In this document: positions 45,771 to 56,155 of the stretch, in pieces
How the letters are laid out: every line of letters begins with the position of its first letter
Numbering within the stretch: position 1 is the first letter of the stretch
Translations under genes and position numbers: made by a program
NCBI GenBank assembly: GCA_020310875.1
Contig: CM035437.1
Coordinates: 44,019,214-44,083,213, forward strand
DNA length: 64,000 nucleotides
Direction: 5' to 3'
Source of the DNA: Ceratopteris richardii
Lineage: Eukaryota; Streptophyta; Polypodiopsida; Polypodiales; Pteridaceae
Notes under the pieces: model-generated
What the model saw: only the letters and a program-made list of their open reading frames with translations
Told to the model about the DNA's origin: nothing
Databases searched by the model: none

Positions 45771-48700
45771 ATGGCAGATACGGCAGGAACTAGCTGCCAG
45801 GCAGGCACCAGCCCCCAAGTCGTGGACATTGAAAGTCTTCCCGTTGAGGAGGAATTGAAGGAACGCCCAGTGGCATTGAGAGCATTACATGCCATACCGG
45901 TTCAGAATCCTCCACAGGGGCACACAATGCCGGTCAGCAAAAACTCACATTGGTTCAGTGATGTGGCAGGACCCCTAGGTGAAGGCACTTACATGTGGGA
46001 GGCCGAGATAGAATTCAATGGGCGCTAGGGCAGATATCACTTCTTCACCAGGGAATTTGAGAGACTGCCGAATAATGAAGGACTGAAACCTATATGGAAG
46101 AAGGCGGGACTCTACGATTACTTCAAATTCCAATTGCCAAAGCCCGATTTTCTAAGGTGCTCTTATTTGATTAGTACCCTCACTTCGAGCAAAGACAAAA
46201 AGGGATACAGCTCCTTTGTCCTCCCATCTCTCACAAGGGGCAATGAAGTGAAGCGTTTCAAGTTGACTATCAATTTGTTAAGGGAAGCTTTAGACATGAA
46301 AGGTATGCACATTCCTACGGAGAAAGAGACTATGGTCCCCGACAATATGAAAACAGGAATCTGACGAAATTAAAGGACATGGTGGCAATGACACCTACAA
46401 TTGCCATTCACTTGCGAATGGTCATGCAGCATTTTGCATTTCCCGCTCAAGAGAGGTTCACAATGCCACCTAAGAAGATATGGTTTAGTCTATACTGGGC
46501 TGATGCCTTTGATTTGACAATCAACATGCCCCACTGGATTATCGACCAAATCCACTTGGCTCATCAAAGGTGGTATAAGAAACAAAAGTCTGTACTGTAT
46601 GGATGTTGTGCCCTCACCAGGATTGTGTATAGATGTTTGGCTTATGATGTGCCAGTGCAGAGGGCATTAAATTGGACCAGGGTACAAGAATTCCAACGTA
46701 GACTATCAACTGCAGGACCGCCATCTAAGAAAATGAGAGGCACAGTTCAGATGCCCTGTGCACAACCCCCCGGTGCGACATTGACACCAGAGACAACTCC
46801 ACGACTTCCAAGGCGGGTACAACCCTTCACTATCAGATTACCAAGACACAGCACTGATGGACCAAATCTAGTGTTTCCACCTGTACCAACTGACCTAGAG
46901 TTCCCTCACGGATTCACTTTAGAAGACCTAACTGATGAGGAGGTAGCCAGAATCATAGAGGCTGTTAACGCGGAAGTCGAGGTAGAGCAAGCTAGTGGAC
47001 AACAAACTGCTACAGACCAACCCCATCCTAGACAACCAGATATCATCGATGTGGAGGGTGAAGAAGAAGAAGAACAAGAGGAGGAACATGATGGACAATC
47101 CGAGGAAGAAGAGCAAGAATATGATCAGGAAGCTCTGCAGGTACTTGAAGGTGCCCCAGCTTATACGAAGGCATTCAAGAAGCTCTATGATACCATGAAC
47201 AGAGTTCAAGAGCAACATAGACTGTCCCTAGCAGCAGGCAAGGCCCTCATGAATCAAATCCTTGAGGAGGAAGGCGTAGACGAGCAATACCGTGCCACTC
47301 TTGACATGATGTCTGAGGCTTTAGGAGTACCTGAGACGGTGCATACCGCCCTTGCACAAGCACGAAGAACGGAGCCAAGATACAACAGACGTCCCCCTCG
47401 ATCAGGAAAGCAGATGAATGTGTTAGTATCAGAACCACAAGGCACATCCACAACCACGAGCACCGCACACACTGTCCATGATACTGAGGAAACCCATGTA
47501 TCAAGTGCACCTCCGTCACCCCCTTTGCTACCCCTGCCTGCAACTCCACCACATTCACCTCCCACTACCAGTGTAACCACTACTGTCACCGCCTCCGAGT
47601 CCACTACCCATACCGAAGCACAGACCGTCAATCAACCCACACACCCTATCTCCACCTCTTTTGTCTATACGGCCACTGAAACAGTAATTCTAACTACAGC
47701 CACAAAAAATCTCATTCCCCCAATTACACTTCCGGGCAGTTCGTATTCACAATTGCACACACCACTGTACACATTCACCACTATCACCGCACCCACAATT
47801 CCAATATTCACAATCACTCCCACTACTGCCTCCACTGTTGATCTTATGGACATATCACCCACCTCCGCACCTCTCCCTCCCCCCATACACCCACCATCTC
47901 CCATTCCCCCACCTCCCACTTCACCATTTTCCAGCACCGCATCCACACTTCCATTCCCCTTCCCCTTTCCCTTCCCTTCTGCATTCAACACCCTTCCCGC
48001 ATCCACCCCTATTAATAATGTATTTAATAATATGTATCAGTGTATGTCGCAACTACAACAGCACTATCAGCATCTTGATAACCAACATACGCGACTCTTT
48101 CAAAGCCATGAGGAACTTCAACTACGATTCATTGATCTCGAAAGGGAAAAGCGGCTACTACAACAACAGCATGCCACTTTACAGGAACAACATGAACAGT
48201 TAGTAGCCAATCCACCCCAGTCAGATGCAGAAGAAAGGCAACAAATGGATGATTTGCTGCACTCCCAGATAACGGAGAATCTCAAGCTCAGATGCAATCT
48301 GGCCCTCCTACGAAAACACAAGTCTACACCACTCGAAGAGAATAAACGGCTGCAGAAACAGAATGAAGAGAACTTGGAAGCAGCAATGGAGGGTTCCCCG
48401 TAGGAAATCGACCCAGAGAAATTCAAGGCCATTCCCTCTGAGAATATGCAAATTGTGTTAGAAACCCATGCCGACCTCCTGGAGGCCCATGCAGCATTAG
48501 AACGAGAAAGAGATGACCTACTTAAGCAACTGGCAAATCAGCAGGAGTCACCAAGCAAAGTCACTGCCACATACGACACATCCGAAGAAGTCACAAAACT
48601 CAGAGCAGAACTCGAAGAATTACGCAGTAAAGTCATGCAATACGAGCGTCAACCCTCTCCCCTTGTCGAGCCCGAGCCTGAGGACTTAGTGCCAATTGAA

Positions 48701-50029
48701 ATCGAGGAAACCTTCGAAGATCCATACGTTCCCATGCCTGCACCAGGGGGCAAGCAAACAGAAGAGGGCATGGACACCATCGAGATAGAGGCTCCTGAAT
48801 GGATGCAAAGGTTAGAGAAAGTGGCCACAACCCATGATGATAGAGTGGCAGTTCAGATAGCGTCAATGTCACGATTGGAAGAGGTAGTTATAAAATCGGA
48901 GTACTTTCGAAACCTCTCCCATCATAGGTGGATCGGCACATCCGATGATTTGTATGTTCCTTTCTGTGTCCTAATGGTGGACTACAATGCCGAAATCAAG
49001 CACCACACCTCAAAAGAACCAACCTCGGATACACAGTTTGCACCGGACGACATCCCAGCAAGTGCCAAGCAGGGCAATATACATCAACCGACGTGGAGGA
49101 TTCGTCTACTGGAAACCTACCCAGAGATGGTAAGAACATGGAATAACATGCCTTTGTACATCAAATACAACCCATGCTACTGCCCTGTATTTCGAAGAAG
49201 GTCATGGCCGAAATACACAAAAACTGTGCTGACAACCAAAGGATGCGAGAAATGGCTCAATTATGTCTACTTAGCACCACCTAAAGGCCAACCTACCATA
49301 GGATATATGATCTCGACGATTCGGTGGGGGGTCAGGTTTAAAAATGTACCAGATGTCATGGCCCAAATGTGCCTTAAAATTTTTGAACTCATGTTGGTCA
49401 CCTTCCGGACTTTCAAGAATGTCAAGGAACCTCATCTGTCAGCTCTTGGATTTAATGAAGGTAATCAGGACCTTGTCTACGACATGAGCGCAACACCATC
49501 TATTAATGTTGTATATGCATGGCACGCGCGTATCAAGTATCTACCAGCCTGCTTCAAACAGGCGTTTGAAGAAATGTTTGTCACGGGATTCTGGGAATAT
49601 CATTCAGAGATATTCACTCCCAGACCATCACATTTATTTCAGTTATTTGCAGTGGACCAAGCTCTCCATTCAGAAAAGTTACGTATACCACATCCAGAGG
49701 TTCTCGGGCCGGTAGATTGGGATGCTCTACTCACGGACTTGGCCAAAGGGTTGCGGATTGCAGAACATCACTTAGCACAAGACGTTGTTGAGTACTACAT
49801 CCAACGACCCACCCAACAAGGGTCTGTCAGGGATGACAGACGCGAGAGAGGGGGGGGGGTGTTGGAACTAAAGGACTCACAAGGCAAGGAAGCTTACGAA
49901 GGGAGTCAGAGAGAAGAGAAAGTACAAGCAGACAGAGCAGTCAACGACGATCTGGCAAGTAGGCCAATATTTTTTCAGGACACTAACGCATATAAAAGAG
50001 GTGGACACACAAGGAGAAGGAGCAAGTAG
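45771..50029 (+). pseudogene. Gypsy B ORF3: large unknown protein between pol and 3' LTR
   Basis: About 1,400 codons from ATG 45771 (MADTAGTSCQAG), broken by TAG at 46026, a frameshift near 46365 and TAG at 48401. Order: N-terminal globular part (FTREFERLP ... FVLPSLTRGNEVKRFKLT), a basic region near 46550-46700, and an acidic Glu-rich segment (about 47040-47130). A long Pro/Ser/Thr-rich stretch follows (47500-48010), then coiled coil (48040-48640) and a C-terminal globular domain with WNNMPLYIKYNPCYCP. It reads through the PPT into the LTR, ending at 50029. The position matches env-like ORFs of Athila-type elements, but I see no clear signal peptide or transmembrane segment and recognise no family. 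Confidence 0.8.
49844..49859 (+). promoter_or_regulatory. Gypsy B polypurine tract
   Basis: gagagaggggggggg abuts the 3' LTR start. Plus-strand primer. Confidence 0.9.
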
Positions 50030-50564
50030 GGAGCTCCAGTAAATGTATGTCAAAATGTTAATAGAAACCCCTACAAAAATAGTGATTTTCATCACTAAAA
50101 ACCATTGTAAATACCATTTCATATTTTTGTAGCTCCATTTTGTGCAAGCCAAGGAGTCCTTGAGCTTGAGGAGCTTTAGAAGTACCTACTTGTCAGTTTT
50201 CACATTTTTTAGACTTCGTTTGAACCTCCAAATAGGGTAGAGAACCTAATTTTTAACTAGGCCGGACACTAGGTCTGGACACGGCCAAAACCTAGTCAAA
50301 AACTATAAATAGAGCTAGAGAGCTCATTTTTTAGCTTAGCTTGTAATTGATTTGAACTTGTAAGAGCTTTTTGGAAGTAATCTAAAGAACTCCATTGCTT
50401 CTCACTCTTTGACTTACCTTGTGTGCGTGTGTGTGTGTATGTGTGTGCATGTCAGTGTGCTTCTCACTCACGCACTTGTGCCTTCACTTGCTCGAGGTCA
50501 TCATACCATCCTCACGTCTTCCCGGATTGACATTAAAGGAGGTGCTACTCATCACTGAGCTACA
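49860..50564 (+). repeat. Gypsy B 3' LTR (705 bp)
   Basis: tgttggaactaaagg ... ctgagctaca, same length as the 5' LTR. The last 56 or so codons of ORF3 lie inside it. Followed by cctcc. Confidence 0.97.
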
Positions 50565-50569
50565 CCTCC
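50565..50569. repeat. TSD (cctcc) right of gypsy B
   Basis: Second copy of the target duplication. It belongs to H3-like codons reading AGG AGG on the minus strand. Confidence 0.95.
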
Positions 50570-51011
50570 TCTATTGGTATTTGCCCTTGTCCTTGTGGAA
50601 GTGTCTTGCCTCTAGTGTCACCCTATGGCTCGTTGGAATTTGCATATCATTCCATGGTGGTTGATTGCTTCTTTCGTCGTTCGGGGATGACTCCTCTTCG
50701 CTCTCTGATACAACCCTTCTGATCAACTTCTATTTGGGTCTTGCCTTGATGGGTATCCTTGTTGGTGGCTCATCATCTGAAATTGACTCTAATCGTCTTG
50801 GAGTGAAATACTCCTGTCTATTGGACACTTCATGTTCTCATGCTAGATTGCTCCCAGGTGGTGTGCCATCATGTGACACAGGCACAGATGTGCTCTGGGA
50901 ACCACTTCGTGGTCTTTGGGGGGGTTGCAACCATGGTGGGCATTGTGTCCCTAGATGAGAGCTAGGAAAGAAGATGCAATCTTTCCTTGCAGTTTGCTTG
51001 GTGCGTGCCAT
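50565..51011 (-). pseudogene. Divergent histone H3-like protein, N-terminal half
   Basis: ATG at 51011 encodes MARTKQTARKD, identical to the first nine residues of mature H3 after Met but with Asp where H3 has Ser10. The rest of the tail is unlike H3, Pro/Ser-rich with an acidic patch (SESEEESSPNDE). Read straight through, the frame reaches the gypsy target site in register with 33936-33488, giving about 296 codons in all. Three in-frame stops (TGA near 50840, TAG near 50730, TAG near 50574) interrupt it. They could be nonsense changes or lie in introns I cannot place. A TATA box lies upstream at 51053-51061. Confidence 0.8.
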
Positions 51012-51052
51012 TCTCTTGAGTTGCAAAAAGTGTGAAATGAAGTGAGTTCTCT

Positions 51053-51061
51053 CTATTTATA
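51053..51061 (-). promoter_or_regulatory. TATA box of H3-like gene
   Basis: Minus strand tataaatag, 42-50 bases upstream of the ATG. This supports an original gene with its own promoter, not a processed copy. No RNA evidence is available. Confidence 0.6.
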
Positions 51062-51351
51062 GAGTTTTTTTTTAAATTGTTTGTTCACACTAGAATGGAC
51101 AAAACCTGTTTAAAACCATACAGAATATTATAATATAAATAATAACACATTGAAACCAAGATTACAATAGCCATAGGTTTTACCACATAATGGGAAATAA
51201 CGAATTCACTTTACTTCCAAGCTGAGCCTTCTCATTGTCTCCTAGCACGCCACAGAGCATGATGAAGAGGTCCTAATGATGACTTCCATTTCTCGCTAGC
51301 AATGTTGTGTTGCATCGTTCTCACAAGTTTTGCCAATTTTGAATCCCTAAT
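51062..51351. other. Spacer, no gene seen
   Basis: AT-rich upstream region of the H3-like gene, running into the 3' flank of the next minus-strand gene. Nothing recognisable. Confidence 0.5.
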
Positions 51352-52964
51352 TCATTCCATAAAAAACTTTCTTGAGAATGTAGTGCAGTAAAACCAATTA
51401 AACATCTCCTCCATGTAGTTTGATTGCATTGGACCACCACCATGTCGCGTGTTTTTGAAGTAGACACCCCTCGCTTTGTAGTGTGACTTATCCATTCCTT
51501 GGGTACTGAAAATCTCTAATGACCCATATTGATGCATGAAATAAACTCCATGTGCAAACAAAAATATGTTAAAAATTGTTAAGTACATTGGAAAAAGGTA
51601 AGTGCAATGAACACTTGTAGAAGAAGATTACACTTACAATGTAGTGTGTTATATTGCTCTCTCTCCAAGATTGAATGAAACACTTGGTAAACTCCACTAA
51701 TGTTTCTTGAAACATTTGACATTGAATACCACTAGACCTAGTCAGACCCATTAAGCCTACCAACTTATCAAAGATCGACCAAACTTTCTTTCTCTTATTA
51801 CAAAGATCAACTTGAGAGTCATTGTCTGTTGTGATCATGCATAGGTCTTTCCACAACTCATAATGTTCATTATTTTGAGTGCTAGTACCTCTTCTAAAAA
51901 AATGTATTGCTTTATTCCCTGTCATTGACACTTGTTGCAAACTATCTTGAGATTCTCCAACTTTCTTAGCAACTAGGGTTACATTTCCACCATGACAACC
52001 AATTGAATTAAGAAATTCCTCCTATTTCTTTATAGCTTGAATAGATTTATCAACTAGCTTCATGGCAAATGCATATTCTATATGGAGCTTCAATAATCTA
52101 TCGAAAATTCTCATGAAGGCATGCAAGGTGCAAAAGTGTACATTGACTAAAGGGAATGGAATAATGGGATTCCAATCCTTATCTGACATGTCACGATTAG
52201 GTGTACCTAACATGGGACACCTCATTAAAGGTATATCCCATTCAGTAGATGGAGTTGCATTTGTGTCATCAGCTAAATCATCTATGTTGTTTTGTTTTCT
52301 CTTTGTTCGTTTATAACCTCGTATGCAATATGGACAAGGATAGAGAGTAGATGCACCTTGTTTGCACCCTAACATGCATTTGATAGTCTTTAACTCTCCA
52401 CCTAAGTGCCACTCTACTTCAAAATCACCGAGGCCTTCTACAGTGATTTTGGCACCATGAATTTGAGAAGTTATCACCTCTGTGATCCATGGGGTCCTAC
52501 TAAAAATCCGTGTAAGAACATCATTGGATTCTTTAGGTACTTCAATAGCACCTAACCACCATATATCTTTCTCGGATTGGACACTATATGTAAAGTGATG
52601 GGTAGATTCTTCACTTTCATCAATAATGGCATGGGCCATGGCTTCGTTCATGAGTGTCACACTAAGTCTCTCCATATGTCATCCCTTTATGATTTGACAT
52701 TCGTCTAGCTTCAATACAAACTTGAGTTTGGAACCACAATCTACATCAAATAACAAACATTATATTATTTAAAAATACTATGAATGTCATTATCAAAACA
52801 ATGGATATACCTTGAATTGTGGATTTGTAAAATTTAACCATTTCCTTTTGAAGCCTCTCCAAATTGACAAATATATTCTTGTACTTTGTGTAGATGAATC
52901 CCTTTCTAGATGTGTTTTTCAACTCTTTCTTTGATGTAGATGAATGATAAATGGATGCAGGCAT
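51352..52964 (-). pseudogene. Decayed intron-containing gene of unknown family, possibly transposase-derived
   Basis: Reads on the minus strand in pieces. 52964-52811 ends at a donor (caag|gtatat) whose intron would close at tgatgtag near 52741. It continues CGSKLKFVLKLDECQIIKG, a TGA, then HMERLSVTLMNEAMAH to 52022, where a TAG interrupts the same frame to 51569. A gtaagt donor at 51637 and an acceptor near 51546 would join GSLEIFSTQGMDKSHYKARG (ends 51352). A Cys/His cluster (CKQGASTLYPCPYC) precedes VHFCTLHAFMRIFDRL. No family is recognised. The repeat-rich setting and Cys/His motifs suggest a DNA-transposon protein, but this is a guess. Confidence 0.5.
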
Positions 52965-53047
52965 AACATCTTCTATATGCAGGTAATTGCCAAGAGTATT
53001 GGCTACATCTAATTAAGAAGTGCTTCGTTTTGTACTATTAATCTAGG

Positions 53048-53272
53048 CTAGTCCACAGTAAGTGTGGAAGGATGGGCACCGTAGGGTGTTTTGCCCATGT
53101 GGTTGATGATGGAGTCCACCTGATCGTTGATGAAACCCACCTGGACCATCTGTTGGATGGTGACCCCTTCTAATTTGTAGGAAGACCAAGGGAAAATCTG
53201 CTGACGTTCTTCTGAATAACAATTGTCCATCTCCAAGCTCGCGTGGGTTGGGGTAGACGTATTGTGACTTAT
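53048..53272 (-). pseudogene. Element C: remnant of pol C-terminal tail
   Basis: Matches the A segment at about 310-560 (IFPWSS, GKTP-AHPS blocks) in the same frame as PR2, with a stop at the junction near 53270. No function recognised. Confidence 0.6.
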
Positions 53273-53782
53273 CTAGCCAAAGATCTTCCGGTCCTCTGTT
53301 GCATGTGTTTCATATGGTCTCGGGTTACATACCTCAGGCAAAGTGCCATTAGGGAAGTCAAGCGGTATCACTCGCTGGTGATCTAAGGTTCCAATTTGCA
53401 AGGAGCCTTGTCTAAGATTTAGGTCCACTGAGTGATCGTATAGCCAATCTTGGCCAAGGATTAGGGGTTCTATCAGGTCCGCATCATGGCACACTAGTAG
53501 CTTCGCTGTCATGGTCACATCGTGTATGAGGATAGGAAGGTCCACCTCACCCATGCAAGGGGTTTCCATGCCTCCTAGCCCTATGAGGTATGCCTCAACT
53601 GGCCGCATTTCTATTCCTGATTTCTTATAGTGGGACCATCTAATTGCACTAGTCGTAGTACCTGAATCAATTAAAGCCCTGCGCTCATGGCAAGAGTTGT
53701 CGTGCTCTAACCTGACTGTAATGAATGGTCTCCTATCCACTATGCTAGAATGAGTTGTTGACTTTGCTTGACACATGGCCAT
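53273..53782 (-). pseudogene. Element C: second retropepsin-like domain (PR2)
   Basis: 169 open codons: RALIDSGTTTSAIRWSH with the Asp intact, EAYLIGLGGMETPCMGEVDL, LLVCHDADLIEPLILGQDWLYDH. Upstream in the same frame is the integrase C-terminus, with stops between. It confirms that PR2 is ancestral in the family and was not created in B. Confidence 0.8.
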
Positions 53783-55303
53783 GGGGTATCTGGGTGTTGT
53801 TTCCAGATGGTTATAATGTTCTCTCCCTAGTCCTTGTTTTCTTAATTTTATGCGCTTAATGCGTTCTATAGCTTCTGCATGAGCTTCAGCTCATATTCTA
53901 TTTTCTTCCTCCTTACGCTTCTTTGCCAACATGAGTCGTCTAAGCATATCCTCAGTAAGAGGTTCTTGATATAACTTGACTCTACAGCCACTAATGTAAT
54001 TAGTCATTATGTCTCCTTCTAGGGTGGCTAATTGTACTACTCCACTTGTCGAGGGTCGGTTAATGATCATAGGTCCATAACCTCGCTTTTCTAACTTCCG
54101 TCAATGCTGTTTCAGCGTATATACTAGGACTAAATCTCCTTCTTTTAAGCCTTTATCTTTTACACGTGCATCAAAAAAGGCTTTCTGTCGCTTCTTCACT
54201 GCATATATTCCTGCTGCTGCTTTCAGCCTGGTTTCTCCTAATTGTTCCAAGTCCATTATTCTTGCTGATAATTCATGGCCGGTCCATTGATGTTCTTGTG
54301 CAACCTTAAGGCTCCGTATCAAGAAGTCCAAACGAAGCACAGGGTTCTTACCAAAAACCATCTGAAACGGATTTGCATTGAGTATTATTTTGTAGGCCAC
54401 TCGATATGCCCAAATAGCGTGATGTAACTGTTTGTCCCAATCTAAATGTTTGTTGTTCACGAGTTTCGTCAGTATGTTACAAAGGATCTTGTTAGTGCTT
54501 TCGGCTTGACCATTGGCTTGAGGATGATATGGTGCGGATTTCTTCTAAACCACCATAAATTCCTGTAACAAATATTCAATGACTTGGTTTAGAAAGTGAT
54601 TTCCTTGATCGCTCACTAACTCTATAGGCAGTCCATATCTTGTAAAGACATTTTCAAATAAGAATTTTGCAGTTGTGTGTGCATCATTCTTTTTTGTGGC
54701 CTTGGCCTCTACCCATTTGGTAAGATAATCCATCGCAACAATAATGTATTCAACATGTGTACCTTTTGTAGGGGGATTAATGGGTCCTACAAAGTCTATA
54801 CCCCACTTAGAAAATGTGCGTCCTCCCATCATGGGTTTCAATGGCATTTCATCTCTGTGGGTAGGAAATTGAGTTCTCTGGCACACATCACATCTCTTAA
54901 CATAGGTATGTGCATCCATGTGAAGAGTGGGCCACCATAATCCTGCAAAGAGCATGGCTTTGATTACTCTATTAGGGCCAAAATGACCTCCTGCAACACC
55001 TTGGTGTACAGCCTCTAGTACGCTCAAATAATCGCTTTCATGAACACATTGTCTTTAGTGTCCGTCTCGTCCTCGTTTGTATAGGTTGTCGCCAATAAGT
55101 GAATAGTCTTGAGCTTCCTGCTCTAGACTTTGTTGTCGTGCTAAGGTCATTTTTTGAGGGAATTTTTTCGTCCTCAAGTACGTCACTAAGGGTTCACTCC
55201 ATTTTGGTGTGAGAGACATATGATATAATGTAGCATGTTCTACTGGTGGTCTTTCACAACAAACAAGGTATTCTTTACACAACTTGTAGACATCTGCTTC
55301 CAT
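53783..55303 (-). pseudogene. Element C: integrase
   Basis: Segments 55303-55055, 55027-54545, 54460-54101 and decayed sequence to 53783 share one frame. The zinc module reads HQGVAGGHF ... CDVCQRTQ, catalytic motifs GIDFVGP and VSDQGNHF, and C-terminal GDLVLVYTLKQH. The Glu-bearing stretch around 54500 follows a stop at 54544. A partial first His/Cys module (YKLCKEYLVCC) remains at the start with one Cys of the pair displaced. Confidence 0.85.
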
Positions 55304-55325
55304 AGAAGGCCAATATACTCCTAGT

Positions 55326-55637
55326 CTATGCAGAGTCTACTTGAAGGTGGTCAGCTCTAAGATGTGTCTTTCCTTTCTTGACTACTACTTCAAAGTCATA
55401 CTCCATGAGCAATAGAAACCAACGTATCAATCGTCCAGTATTACATGGCTTATTGACTAAGTACAATAGTGCTTGATGATCCGTAAAGAATTTGAACTTA
55501 TTCGCCAACAAATAATGTCTGAGCTTCTTTACGGCATAGATCATTCCTAATCCTTCTCGTTCCATGGTAGTGTAATTCCTTTCTGCTGCATTCAAATGTC
55601 TGCTTGCGTAAGCTATGGGGAGATCTATGTTACCATC
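55326..55637 (-). pseudogene. Element C: RNase H remainder left of copia D
   Basis: IDLPIAYASRHLNAAERNYTTMEREGLGMIYAVKK and FTDHQALLYL, RADHLQ, after which about 0.4 kb present in A is deleted and the frame ends. The N-terminal residues of the longer ORF here come from the copia D LTR. It continues the RNase H block at 59119-59316. Confidence 0.85.
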
Positions 55638-55642
55638 ATTCG
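55638..55642. repeat. TSD (attcg) left of copia D
   Basis: attcg, repeated at 59114-59118. Confidence 0.93.
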
Positions 55643-55872
55643 TGTTGGAGTTAGACGTCTGCGGAAGCACGCGAACAGCACAAGGAAGAAGAAGAAGCTT
55701 GGAGCACAACACACAATACTGAATGTATTACTAGAGAATGTACAAAGATAAGTAGCCCATTAGGGTAATAGGCGTATATACAAGTCGGGGGAAAAAAACC
55801 TCTTAAAGAAGGAAAAAAGTGCCCCAGCGGTCCTAGAGTGTTCACACACATCACTGCCTAAATATATCAACA
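55643..55872 (-). repeat. Copia D 3' LTR (230 bp)
   Basis: Left copy on the plus strand, pairs with 58884-59113. Confidence 0.94.
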
Positions 55873-55911
55873 AATCCCCCTGGGAGTGATGCGGTGAACA
55901 AGTAGCTGGCA

Positions 55912-56155
55912 CTAATGTATAAGGAAGTGCCAAGCTATGTGGAATCCAAAAGGAAGTAAGCCCAAAGCTTTGCAAAAAACTTCAAACCTCTCCTTGGGCA
56001 GAGCCTTCGTGAAAAGGTCTGCAATGTTCTCCTGCGTGGGCACATATGCCAAGCTAATCTCCCCAGCAGAGAACCTCTCCCTGACATAATGATAATGCAC
56101 CTCAATGTGCTTAGTGCGATCATGGAACACAGCGTTCCTCGCAACTAGTACATGA
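55912..56155 (-). pseudogene. Copia D RNase H C-terminal remnant
   Basis: DRTKHIEVHYHYVRERF and ADLFTKALPKERFE are the typical last 80 residues of a copia polyprotein. It is joined out of frame to the integrase C-terminal block at about 56150, the deletion junction. Confidence 0.88.

Larger units (their letters stand above)
33937..50564 (+). mobile_element. Ty3/gypsy LTR retrotransposon B, complete (16.6 kb)
   Basis: LTRs of exactly 705 bp at both ends (about 11 differences, roughly 98.4% identical by eye), a 5-bp TSD cctcc, an Athila/Tat-type PBS, a PPT and three coding zones: gag, pol with two retropepsin-like domains, and a large third region (45771-50029). It is related to A and C but diverged. 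Despite young LTRs it carries several stops, frameshifts and an internal deletion, so it was probably mobilised in trans or mutated quickly. It interrupts the H3-like gene. Confidence 0.96.

Noticed and set aside
49506..49715. Short ORF and other alternative-frame ORFs within ORF3
   Set aside because: No conserved motif, and contained in the longer, family-position ORF3 frame.
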